NCBI RefSeq assembly: GCF_026651875.1
Contig: NZ_CP104067.1
Location: forward strand, 3,472,001-3,536,000
Direction: 5' to 3'
Length of the DNA stretch: 64,000 nt
From: Alicyclobacillus fastidiosus
GTDB lineage: Bacteria > Bacillota > Bacilli > Alicyclobacillales > Alicyclobacillaceae
How positions within the stretch are numbered: position 1 is the first letter of the stretch; every line of letters starts with the position of its first letter. This document shows, piece after piece, positions 10,096 through 17,596 of the stretch. Made by a program: the position numbers and the translations under genes. The notes under the pieces were generated by a model that saw only the letters and a list, made by a program, of their open reading frames with translations, made no database searches and was not told the DNA's origin.

Positions 10096-10112
10096 CGTTA
10101 TTTTTTCTTACA
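10096..10112 (-). promoter_or_regulatory. GlnR/TnrA box before glnRA
   Basis: TGTAAGAAAAAATAACG on the minus strand fits TGTNA-N7-TNACA with one mismatch in the last base, and lies just upstream of the -35, as in the B. subtilis glnRA promoter. Confidence 0.75.
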
Positions 10113-10123
10113 TGAACTGAACA

Positions 10124-11377
10124 TTACTCTACATCATCGCGCAGTTCATCGGGTGCAAGCTGTTGCAACACGCGTTTGAGCGCGACGACTGCGTGCTCGT
10201 ACGTCAGTCCCCCCTGCACGTACGCCGTGTAAGGTGGGCGCATGGGTGCGTCCGCGGACAACTCCAAGGATGCTCCTTGAATGAACGTCCCCGCCGCCAT
10301 GACGACTTCATCCTCGTATCCCGCCATCTCGTCTGCTTCCGGGCGGACATGGGCGTCAATCGGGGCAGCGCTTTGGACGGCGCGACAAAATGCCAACAAC
10401 TTGTCCTTGGTGCCGAGTTCGACCGCTAAGATCAGGTCCGTTCGCGGCGTCGACGGCAGCGGTGACACTCCGTAGCCAAGCCCCTGAAGAGCCTCGGCGA
10501 ACAGTACGGAGCCGCGGACGGCCTGCGATACGGCGTGCGGCGCGAGGAACAAGGCCTGATAAAACAGTTGCAGGTAAGGGCCTGTCGGACCGTACTCCGC
10601 GCCGGTCCCCGGGGCCACAAGGCGCGCCGCCACTTGCTCCACCACGTCGGTTGTACCCACGATATAACCGCCAGTGGGCGCGATGCCGGCACCCGGGTTC
10701 TTGATGAGCGACCCCATCACCAAGTCGGCGCCGACGTGCGATGGCTCTCTGCACTCGACGAATTCGCCGTAGCAATTATCGACGCCGATCAAGACGTTCG
10801 GATATCGCTCTTTGATGGTGGTAAACGCGTGTTCCAGCACGTCGACGCACAACGCCTCCCGCGTCCCATAACCGCGCGAGCGCTGAAACATCACGAGCTT
10901 CGTCCGCTGCCCAATTTCGTCCAGCACCAGAGGGATATTGATGGATCCGTCCGGCATCAAGTCCACCACTTTGGACGTTACGCCCCACTCCGCGAGGCTA
11001 CCCTTTTCCGGGCGCAGACCGACCACGCCGTGCAAGGTGTCATAAGGTGCCCCGGTGGCGAACAGGATTTCTTCCCCCGGGCGCAACACGCCAAAAAAGC
11101 CAAGCGTCAAGGCGTGCGTGCCCGAGACGATCTGCGGGCGCACCAAAGCCGCCTGTGCACCGAACACGTCGGCAAAGGCGGCTTCAAATTTTTCGCGCCC
11201 GACGTCGGACAAACCGTAACCAGTGGAGCCAAGGAGGTCTGTCTGGGCCACGCGATGCGTCCAATACGCTTCGAGCACGCGTTCCTGATTCACGAGCGCA
11301 ATCTCCTGAATCCGGCGCGCCATAGGCGCAATTTGTTCTTCACAACGTCTGATATAGTCAATGATTTTGTGGTTCAT
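10124..11377 (-). CDS. ynbB: YnbB-like PLP-dependent enzyme (methionine gamma-lyase / aluminium-resistance family)
   Basis: 417 residues with the fold of Cys/Met-metabolism PLP enzymes; the segments TGYGLSDVGREKFE, GVDNCYGEF and SLIKNPGAG (the likely PLP lysine) are those of the family annotated as aluminium-resistance protein or methionine gamma-lyase-like. The true substrate is not established. Position between hflX and glnR is conserved with B. subtilis ynbB. The ATG at 11377 follows GGGAG; its start overlaps the end of hflX, so translation is probably coupled. Confidence 0.85.
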   Translation of the reverse strand: MNHKIIDYIRRCEEQIAPMARRIQEIALVNQERVLEAYWTHRVAQTDLLGSTGYGLSDVGREKFEAAFADVFGAQAALVRPQIVSGTHALTLGFFGVLRPGEEILFATGAPYDTLHGVVGLRPEKGSLAEWGVTSKVVDLMPDGSINIPLVLDEIGQRTKLVMFQRSRGYGTREALCVDVLEHAFTTIKERYPNVLIGVDNCYGEFVECREPSHVGADLVMGSLIKNPGAGIAPTGGYIVGTTDVVEQVAARLVAPGTGAEYGPTGPYLQLFYQALFLAPHAVSQAVRGSVLFAEALQGLGYGVSPLPSTPRTDLILAVELGTKDKLLAFCRAVQSAAPIDAHVRPEADEMAGYEDEVVMAAGTFIQGASLELSADAPMRPPYTAYVQGGLTYEHAVVALKRVLQQLAPDELRDDVE

Positions 11378-12638
11378 GTGCACTCCCGTCTTGCCGCTGT
11401 TGCTGCCATAGATGTGCGTCCCGTCGACTGGTCACGGCTGTGACGAGCCATTCCTCCGAAGATAGAGGGTCCGCAGATTCGATCCGACCGCTCTTCAGCA
11501 GCCTGTCCCAGATGAAGTCGTTCGGATGCGTGTGCAACGTCACCCGCACTTCATCCAACGACAACAGGCGCTCTACGGTTTCGTACAGTGGTTCTAGTGA
11601 TTCCTTGGCGGCGGCACCGTACAAGGTCTCCACCGCGTGTACGTCAGGAGCCGGTTGAATTGGGCTGACGTCCATCTTATTAAAAAAGGTGACAATCGGT
11701 TTGTCCAGCGCGTCGAGGTCTCGAAGCACCCGCCGCGTCGTTTCGAGATGAGCGAGCGGCTCGTGGCCCGCATCGACGACAACGACAATGACGTCGGCGT
11801 ACTTCGTCTCCTCCAGAGTCGCCTTAAACGCGTCGACCAAGTGGTGCGGCAAATCCTCGACAAACCCCACCGTGTCAATCACCACGTACTCGTTGCCGAG
11901 TTTCGTTCGGACTTGGCGAGCGGTCGGATCGAGCGTATCAAACAATCGATTTTGGCCCGCCGGTGCAGCCGCATTGGCTTTGTCGCGCACCCACATCGAC
12001 TGCAAGGTGGTCTTGCCCGCGTTGGTATACCCCACCAATGCAACGACTGGGACGTCCCGGCGCCTTCTCCCGCGCATCGTGGCACGCTGTCGTTCGACGG
12101 CGGCCAATTCCTTGCGCAGATGCGCCATCCGCGTGCGAATTCGGCGCCGGTCCATCTCCAACTGCGTCTCGCCGGGCCCGCGGGTGCCAATTCCGCCGCC
12201 GAGCCTCGACAGTTCCACGCCACGTCCCATCAGCCTTGGCATAAGATAGTTCAACTGGGCGATTTCGACTTGCACTCGGCCTTCCCTCGTCTGTGCGCGC
12301 CTTGCGAAGATGTCGAGAATCAACTGCGTACGATCCACAATTCGACATGGCAACACGCGTTCTAGATTACGCACCTGAGCAGGTGTCAGTTCCCTGTCGG
12401 CGACGATGAGATGAGCCTCGTTCTGTTCCGCCAAATTCGCCAATTCATCCAACTTTCCAGAGCCGAGTAACGTCCGCCCGTCCACCTGCGCACGCTTTTG
12501 CGAGACCACGCCAATGACGGTCCCCCCGGCCGCTTCACATAGACCCGTCAGTTCCTGTTCTCGATAGGCGACACGTTCATCCGTCTCCTGGCCGACTTGG
12601 CACATCGCCAGAATGACTCTATTTTCCTCTTGCTGCAC
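11358..12638 (-). CDS. hflX: Ribosome-associated GTPase HflX
   Basis: 426 residues. An N-terminal HflX domain with the glycine-rich signature GGGIGTRGPGE is followed by a TRAFAC GTPase domain with G1 GYTNAGKTT, G3 DTVGF and G4 FNKMD. HflX splits or rescues stalled 70S ribosomes under heat or antibiotic stress. I use the GTG at 12638 (site GGTGAGG), which leaves 4 bp to the preceding gene; longer forms would overlap that gene heavily. It is part of the spoVK-to-ynbB run of tightly packed genes. Confidence 0.93.
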   Translation of the reverse strand: MQQEENRVILAMCQVGQETDERVAYREQELTGLCEAAGGTVIGVVSQKRAQVDGRTLLGSGKLDELANLAEQNEAHLIVADRELTPAQVRNLERVLPCRIVDRTQLILDIFARRAQTREGRVQVEIAQLNYLMPRLMGRGVELSRLGGGIGTRGPGETQLEMDRRRIRTRMAHLRKELAAVERQRATMRGRRRRDVPVVALVGYTNAGKTTLQSMWVRDKANAAAPAGQNRLFDTLDPTARQVRTKLGNEYVVIDTVGFVEDLPHHLVDAFKATLEETKYADVIVVVVDAGHEPLAHLETTRRVLRDLDALDKPIVTFFNKMDVSPIQPAPDVHAVETLYGAAAKESLEPLYETVERLLSLDEVRVTLHTHPNDFIWDRLLKSGRIESADPLSSEEWLVTAVTSRRDAHLWQQQRQDGSAHEPQNH

Positions 12639-12642
12639 GGCC

Positions 12643-12852
12643 TCACCCCTGATTTTGCAAGTCACACGCACGGTACTCTCGTTCATCATCGCAAATCGGA
12701 CAACGCTGTTCAAGTTGGTACGCCGCGCGAAGCATCATTGGAACCTCGGCGAGGGCCTTTCGCCTGCCCTGCTTTTGTCCGATCACACGTCCAAATCCAT
12801 ACGCGACGAAAAAGGTAAATAGAAGCGCGGCGATATAAACCATCATGACCAT
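12643..12852 (-). CDS. Small membrane protein with CPIC motif, 69 aa
   Basis: A single N-terminal membrane helix (VYIAALLFTFFVAYGFG) is followed by a basic linker and a C-terminal CPICDD pair plus one more Cys, which could bind a metal or form a disulfide. The start at 12852 lies 9 bases after GGAGGAG and overlaps the stop of the upstream membrane protein by 10 bp; hflX starts 4 bp after it. Dense packing supports a real gene. I do not recognise the family. Confidence 0.7.
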   Translation of the reverse strand: MVMMVYIAALLFTFFVAYGFGRVIGQKQGRRKALAEVPMMLRAAYQLEQRCPICDDEREYRACDLQNQG

Positions 12853-13463
12853 GGTTCCCACTCCTCCTCCTCAGGTTCCAACACTTTGGTCGTCGTCACA
12901 TCAAATACGATACTCAGGATGACGAGTGCGACGAGTGCTAACATCGTCCAAAACACCTCGGCGTAGAGCGCCAGACAAAAGACGATGAGGATGGCGACGA
13001 GCGTCTCCACCAGCCCGAAACGAATCGCCACGTTTGCCTGGCCGCTAATTGCGTCCTTGCGCCGATCCATCACGTCATCCAGCCAATCGATCATACTCAT
13101 TGCGGCCATCCCCCAGAGGGCGTCCTTCCAGCCGACCAGAATCACGAGCAGGCACGCGGCGATGACAATTTCCACGTACGCCGGGACGCGACTGGGCAGG
13201 AACTCCTCTGCGCGCGTGAACATCCCGACGGCATAACTGCCGAGGAACACAGCCAAGGCCACATCCCGATTGGCCATCATGGCGAGGCCGAAGGTCAGGA
13301 GGCTATACGGGAGAGACGCGCGCCCCAAGCGGGCAGCCAGCGTACGTCGACCGCGGCACAGGTCATACTCCACATCCAGTGCGTCGTCCATCATCTTGAC
13401 CGTGGCCCCGGCGAGCAAAATCGCGACAAACGTCGTCAAGAGGTCAAGCCAATCGCCAAACAT
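12843..13463 (-). CDS. Multi-pass membrane protein resembling a UbiA-type fold
   Basis: 206 residues, about six membrane helices. Two acidic clusters, KMMDDALDVEYD near residue 25 and DWLDDVMDRRKD near 130, are placed like the two Asp-rich motifs of UbiA prenyltransferases, and GQANVAIRFGLVE resembles their second repeat, but the protein is shorter than the usual 280-300 residues. The C-terminus is very acidic. Function is not known; a role in the sporulation membrane is suggested only by position after spoVK and a GTPase, with overlapping frames on both sides. Ribosome site GAGGTG precedes the ATG. Confidence 0.7.
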   Translation of the reverse strand: MFGDWLDLLTTFVAILLAGATVKMMDDALDVEYDLCRGRRTLAARLGRASLPYSLLTFGLAMMANRDVALAVFLGSYAVGMFTRAEEFLPSRVPAYVEIVIAACLLVILVGWKDALWGMAAMSMIDWLDDVMDRRKDAISGQANVAIRFGLVETLVAILIVFCLALYAEVFWTMLALVALVILSIVFDVTTTKVLEPEEEEWEPWS

Positions 13464-14073
13464 GGCGCTTCACCTCTTGAAACCCGGTCCCCTCGCGCGC
13501 AGAGATGGCAAGGATTCGGTCTTTGTCAAGATACTGGCGCAGCCATCGATAGCCCTCGCGCGCACCAGGAAGGTCCATCTTGTTCGCAAGCACGATGTAA
13601 CTCGACCGAGAGCGGCCGAGGGCGAACATCTGCTCGTCGAGATCGTTCAAGCGAAACCCTGTCGTCTCCCCGGCGCGCTGTAACGCCTGCCCGACGACCG
13701 AAGCGTCAATGACGTGAAACACGACTTTGGCTTCGATCATCGACCGGAGCGTCTGCGCCATGGCCCGGCGCACGGATGCGTCGTGATGCAGTCCGTCAGC
13801 GAGGCCGGTGGAGTCGGTCACGCGAATGATGCGATCCGACTTTCCTCGCGGTACGGACAAAATCAGTGTCTGCAGTTCCCTGGTTTGGTGCGCATCCCCG
13901 GAGGAGAGAATTCCCTGCGCCTCGGAGAGCAGCATCCGTCTGCGCTCGGTGCACCCGTCGGTGCGCTCGACCAGCCAATTCAACTCCCGAAGGCCCAGTG
14001 CTCGGGCGAGACGCAGGCAAAAAGACGTCTTGCCGGCGTTCGTCCGTCCGATGACCAACCCGTCTGTATTCAT
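13444..14073 (-). CDS. Small Ras-like GTPase downstream of spoVK
   Basis: 209 residues with G1 GRTNAGKTS at residues 9-17, G3 DSTG, G4 NKMD and G5 ISAREG, so a P-loop GTPase of the TRAFAC class with no extra domain. The ATG follows GGAGGCGAGGAT and overlaps the spoVK stop (ATGA), so it is translationally coupled to the 3' part of spoVK. Partner and role are unknown. It is present only when transcription enters from spoVK or from a promoter within the interrupting element. Confidence 0.85.
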   Translation of the reverse strand: MNTDGLVIGRTNAGKTSFCLRLARALGLRELNWLVERTDGCTERRRMLLSEAQGILSSGDAHQTRELQTLILSVPRGKSDRIIRVTDSTGLADGLHHDASVRRAMAQTLRSMIEAKVVFHVIDASVVGQALQRAGETTGFRLNDLDEQMFALGRSRSSYIVLANKMDLPGAREGYRWLRQYLDKDRILAISAREGTGFQEVKRHVWRLA

Positions 14074-14492
14074 ATCCTCGCCTCCTGCACGAAGTCTGCC
14101 GCCTGTAGCGTGAGTAAGTCCTCCCGCTTTGGACTTTGGACGTCGAACAGCCGAACGGCTTGGTGCCGAACCGCTCGCTCCACGACATTGCGCACCCAAC
14201 GAGCGTTACTAAACGGTTGTCGTCCGTGCACCTGCGAAAGCACTTCCCGGATCTGCTTGCGCAGTTTGAGTTCTGCGTCCACGCTCAACCGATATTGTCG
14301 ATTCGCCACCGCGCGCTTGGCGATGTGCAAAAGCGATTCCGCGTCGTAATCCGGAAAGTGAATCTGGATTGGAAAGCGGCTGGGCAGCCCTGGATTGGTA
14401 CTCAAAAACCACTCCATCTCCGATTCGTAACCGGCCAAAATCGTGATGAACTGGTCTTTATAATCCTCCATCCCCTTGACCAGCGTTGACAT
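14070..14492 (-). CDS. spoVK: spoVK, 3' part (split gene)
   Basis: Encodes the C-terminal 135-140 residues of the AAA+ sporulation protein SpoVK: sensor segment ILAGYESEMEWFLSTNPGL with the SRFP box, then the helical lid. The local ATG at 14492 is part of the inserted element, so the natural frame begins at AAG after the junction repeat at 14476-14480. The Walker A and B motifs are encoded about 3.1 kb away at 17612-18193. Joining the two pieces at GTCAA gives DCLVKGMED across the junction, matching intact SpoVK proteins. Alone this piece cannot bind ATP. Confidence 0.9.
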   Translation of the reverse strand: MSTLVKGMEDYKDQFITILAGYESEMEWFLSTNPGLPSRFPIQIHFPDYDAESLLHIAKRAVANRQYRLSVDAELKLRKQIREVLSQVHGRQPFSNARWVRNVVERAVRHQAVRLFDVQSPKREDLLTLQAADFVQEARI

Positions 14493-16149
14493 TCTTAGAG
14501 TCGGGGCCGCGCAGGTAGGCCCCGTCAGCCCATGCGGTATAGATTTCGATCACGTCATCCTGCAACACTACTTTTCGAATCAACAAATCGACCAGCTGCT
14601 TTTTCTCCGAATCGCCAATTCCACCGGCCAAGTAGCGCCTAAAGGACGCTATCGCCGCCCCCGCTCGCCCACCTTCGCCTGTCGCAGTGAGGGAGGCCAA
14701 CTCCTGTTCCGCGCGGCGCAGTTGGCTCGATAGTTCAGCGAGGTCCCGCAAAAGGGGATGTAGCGCTTCATCTAACTCTGAATCGTCGACCCGGCCCTTA
14801 GCCGCCAGTTGAAGCCAGCGTTTGCGCTCCGCCCGCTTCTGTGCCACAGCGGATAATAGCTTCTGCCGGCGCGTCTTCACCTCTGTCAAACGAAGCGCTT
14901 CCGACCGCTCCCCCCAGATCTGCTCCAACGCGCTGCGCGCCTCTGCAAGACACGAACACACAAAGCGCCACACGTAGTCATCGACCACATCCTGCCGCCA
15001 ATTTCTTCCCGCGCACGCGTGTACTTGCCGCCCGGTACCCACCTCAAAGATTTTTCGCCCCTTTCCCGAGCACGCGTAATAGCGATATATCGGCTCACCG
15101 GTCTGTTTATCTCGCGAGGGCGCACCGGCCACCACCGCGGCGCCACATCGCCCACATCGCACGAGCCCTTTTAGCAAATACGGAGCCTTTGGTTTCGCGC
15201 CGCGGTTGCGCCTGCCAAGAAGAGATATGCGCTCCTGCAATTGATGAAACGTCTTCTCGTCGATATAGGCGGGCACCGGTACCGACTGCCATTCGTGCGC
15301 CGGCCTCCTCACGATTTCCTTCCTGCCGGCCCGTTGGCGGCACTCCGTCTTGCCGTAGTAAAACGTGCCCGTGTAAACCGGGTTCTTGACGATTCGACTC
15401 ACCGTCGCCTGGTACCACTTGTCGCCGCTTGGAGCAGGTATCCCAAGTAGCGAAAGCTCTCTGGCGACGGACGTCAGAGTCATTTGCCGACCGTCCTTCC
15501 CGCGCAAAATCCAGTCGACCATCATGAGGTAGACGTCCCGTTCCACTTCGTTCACCACCAGCGTGTCGTTTGCTTTGTCAAAGCAATAGCCATAAATCCT
15601 TCGTACTCCGGGGATTTTCCCGTTCATCACTTTCGCGCGTCTGCCACGTTTCGAGTTCGCCAAGATCTTCGCCTTGTTGTATTGAGCAATGGCGCCTTGG
15701 ATGTTATACAGCAGCAGCGACTCGGGATTGTTCGGGTCTACGTCCATCTCGACGAAGACGATTTCACAGCCGGCGTTCCATATCCGCTCCGTGATGAAGA
15801 GCTGTAATTTTAAATCGCGTGCCAACCGATCCGGATGCAGCACCACAAACTTATTCCCAACTCCCTGCTCGACCAACCACAACGCCTGGTTTAACGCCGG
15901 GCGATTGGGGTCATCCCCCATCTCGCCTTGTTCCACCACCGCAAGGACGTCTTCGTCCGCGATCTCGTATTTCGTCTCGAGCAATTCGAGGGAACGAGCG
16001 ATTTGTGATTCTAACGAGTACCCGTGTTTCGCCTGATCCTGAGTCGATACGCGCGCGTAAATCACGGCTTTAATGCTGGTCATCAGATGTGTGAGTTCCT
16101 GTTTCGAGTACTCGTGGCCAAAATTTCTGTCGACCGCCAACGTGATCAT
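14458..16149 (-). CDS. Large serine recombinase of the spoVK element
   Basis: 563 residues. The N-terminal resolvase domain has the nucleophile Ser35 in YARVSTQDQ and the HPDRLARD segment; a recombinase domain (AHEW/YIDEKTF region), a zinc ribbon (CGRCGAAV and two further cysteines) and a coiled-coil follow, the layout of SpoIVCA and SprA. It should cut and rejoin the two GTCAA sites. The ATG at 16149 overlaps the stop of the small upstream gene as ATGA. The last seven codons run through the junction repeat into spoVK sequence, so the C-terminus would change on excision. Same orientation as spoVK. Confidence 0.93.
   Translation of the reverse strand: MITLAVDRNFGHEYSKQELTHLMTSIKAVIYARVSTQDQAKHGYSLESQIARSLELLETKYEIADEDVLAVVEQGEMGDDPNRPALNQALWLVEQGVGNKFVVLHPDRLARDLKLQLFITERIWNAGCEIVFVEMDVDPNNPESLLLYNIQGAIAQYNKAKILANSKRGRRAKVMNGKIPGVRRIYGYCFDKANDTLVVNEVERDVYLMMVDWILRGKDGRQMTLTSVARELSLLGIPAPSGDKWYQATVSRIVKNPVYTGTFYYGKTECRQRAGRKEIVRRPAHEWQSVPVPAYIDEKTFHQLQERISLLGRRNRGAKPKAPYLLKGLVRCGRCGAAVVAGAPSRDKQTGEPIYRYYACSGKGRKIFEVGTGRQVHACAGRNWRQDVVDDYVWRFVCSCLAEARSALEQIWGERSEALRLTEVKTRRQKLLSAVAQKRAERKRWLQLAAKGRVDDSELDEALHPLLRDLAELSSQLRRAEQELASLTATGEGGRAGAAIASFRRYLAGGIGDSEKKQLVDLLIRKVVLQDDVIEIYTAWADGAYLRGPDSKNVNAGQGDGGL
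14476..14480 (-). repeat. Junction repeat, spoVK 3' side (att core)
   Basis: GTCAA read on the minus strand, in frame as GTC AAG; the partner copy is at 17610-17614. Confidence 0.8.
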
Positions 16150-16346
16150 CGGCATTCCCCTTCGCTGGCAGACGCGTGCGAGGACTGCGCACGCTCCTCG
16201 GGATCATCCTTGGCGTACATCCTAACTGCCCTGCCCATCAGAGTCACGAGCACATGTGACATCAAGCCTAAGCGTTCAGACAGTGTGACGTCATCTTCGG
16301 CCGGGATCGCGATGACGGAGAATCGGTTCGGGTGCTGGTGTCCCAA
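16146..16346 (-). CDS. 66-aa protein coupled to the recombinase; candidate directionality factor
   Basis: Begins at a TTG seven bases after a GGGGGG site and ends in an ATGA overlap with the recombinase start. The product is soluble, with a central segment SERLGLMSHVLVTLMGRAVR that may form one or two helices, and a polar tail. I do not recognise a family. Because serine integrases need a small recombination directionality factor for excision, and such a factor is often encoded next to the recombinase, this is a candidate; nothing in the sequence proves it. A CATACACA at 16382-16389, on the minus strand, resembles a sigma-E -10, without a good -35. Confidence 0.55.
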   Translation of the reverse strand: MGHQHPNRFSVIAIPAEDDVTLSERLGLMSHVLVTLMGRAVRMYAKDDPEERAQSSHASASEGECR

Positions 16347-16471
16347 CTGCCATCCCCCCTGATTCTGAGTGTCAGAGTGATGTGTATGCACCGGACGAAG
16401 GCGGACAAACCAGCGCTTGTGGATTGCGGTTACGCTCGAGTTCGCTCGCGAACCATCGTGCAAAATAAACA

Positions 16472-16513
16472 GGGGTTGTCCCAAAGTCGTTGGCGTGACT
16501 TTGGAACAACCCC
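16472..16513. repeat. Long hairpin: terminator or IS-end palindrome
   Basis: Two 17-base arms (GGGGTTGT-CCAAAGTC type) pair with one mismatch around an 8-base loop. On the minus strand it is followed by TGTTTATTTTG, so it could terminate transcription. The arm also resembles terminal repeats of some insertion sequences (GGGG-TGTCCCAAA), so a MITE-like origin is possible. Confidence 0.6.
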
Positions 16514-16610
16514 GTCTTCCGATCACGCTCAGCGCGGCCGGACTCTATGTAGTTGTTAAAGACTAGCGCACGCGTGCACAGCTTCCGAGATTGCCCGTGT
16601 GCTAGCACAT

Positions 16611-16794
16611 TTACCCCAAAAAACGATAGTCCCCCGTACTTGATTTCTAGGACCTGCCCATCACGCCATCATTCGCCATGTCACCCACTAACCCGCTAAA
16701 CCGATTGGGAGGCAACCATGTTACCCTATTGGAGTCAATCATAAAAACAAGCCGAATCCTGTTTACGCAGGTACGGGGGACTTTATTTGGGGTG
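16611..16794. repeat. Inverted-repeat pair before the NlpC/P60 gene
   Basis: Left arm (16612-16642) ACCCCAAA ... AGTCCCCCGTACTTG and right arm (16768-16794) CAGGTACGGGGGACT ... TTTGGGGT are imperfect inverted copies about 30 bp long, enclosing about 125 bp without a convincing gene. A 12-bp perfect palindrome TGTGCTAGCACA lies just before it at 16598-16609. The arrangement is MITE-like, or could be an operator pair for the hydrolase gene. Confidence 0.5.
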
Positions 16795-16880
16795 AATCGT
16801 GAAGGGTTTTGCCTTTCACGTAGGGACATTTCTTCCACCGAACCCGTCAACTAACCTCGGAGGCTCTGGGAGGAAAGCTT

Positions 16881-17411
16881 TTGAATATCAAATCTGTCGT
16901 CGCTGGATTGGCTGGTATGGCCACGGTCTTTACGCTGGGTACGTCCGTATCTATGGCAAGCACGTTTCAGTTGCCACCTGGGGTAAGTATCGATCACTCC
17001 ATCAAACCGCTCGCCTCTGAGAGCGCGTCGACGCAAGCGAAAACCACCGCGGTTCTGAAGGTCGCTGAGAGCAAACTCGGGACGCCTTACATCTGGGGAC
17101 ACAACGAAGACCGCGGACAGTATGGTTTTGACTGCTCCAATTTCACGGCATACGTCTATCACCATGCACTGGGTTACAAGATCACCACCTTTTCTACAAA
17201 ACAGTACACGTCGGTTGGTTACAAGGAACCCAAGTCAGATTTGCAGCCGGGGGATTTACTGTCGTTTAATGACGGCGGACACTCTGGCATTTACGTTGGC
17301 AACGGTGAAATGATTCAATGTGGCGGCGGACTCGGAAAAGTTGGATATCTGAGCGTGAAGCCAGGTTCCTACTGGTACAAGCACCTGTCAGCCGTGAAAA
17401 AGATGTACTAA
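16881..17411 (+). CDS. Secreted NlpC/P60 cell-wall peptidase
   Basis: 176 residues. A signal peptide covers the first 27 or so residues (ends MAS). The NlpC/P60 domain has the catalytic Cys in FDCSNFTAYVY, the catalytic His in GGHSGIYVG and the usual GTPYIWG entry segment. It should cleave stem peptides of peptidoglycan outside the membrane. The TTG start lies 8 bases after GGGAGG. It is the passenger of the spoVK element, facing the other way from the recombinase, and is closed by a strong hairpin. A role in spore or mother-cell wall turnover is only an inference from its location. Confidence 0.88.
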   Translation: MNIKSVVAGLAGMATVFTLGTSVSMASTFQLPPGVSIDHSIKPLASESASTQAKTTAVLKVAESKLGTPYIWGHNEDRGQYGFDCSNFTAYVYHHALGYKITTFSTKQYTSVGYKEPKSDLQPGDLLSFNDGGHSGIYVGNGEMIQCGGGLGKVGYLSVKPGSYWYKHLSAVKKMY

Positions 17412-17491
17412 ACCTCCCACATCAGAGGACGCGAACGCATGACGATTCGACTGTGTTCGCAGATGTGCACCGACGCTGTGCTCGTGAGGAT

Positions 17492-17520
17492 AACGGGGGC
17501 GCCCAATGGGCGCCCCCGTT
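17492..17520 (+). terminator. Strong hairpin terminator
   Basis: 13-bp perfect stem AACGGGGGCGCCC with a 3-base loop, then GTCATTTACGTTTT. It ends the NlpC/P60 unit; in an excised circle it would also lie directly after the extended recombinase frame. Confidence 0.75.
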
Positions 17521-17596
17521 GTCATTTACGTTTTCCCTGCCTTCAGTGACGCGTCATCCACTGCGTCGAGCCAAAGCTCAACCTCACCACCATATT

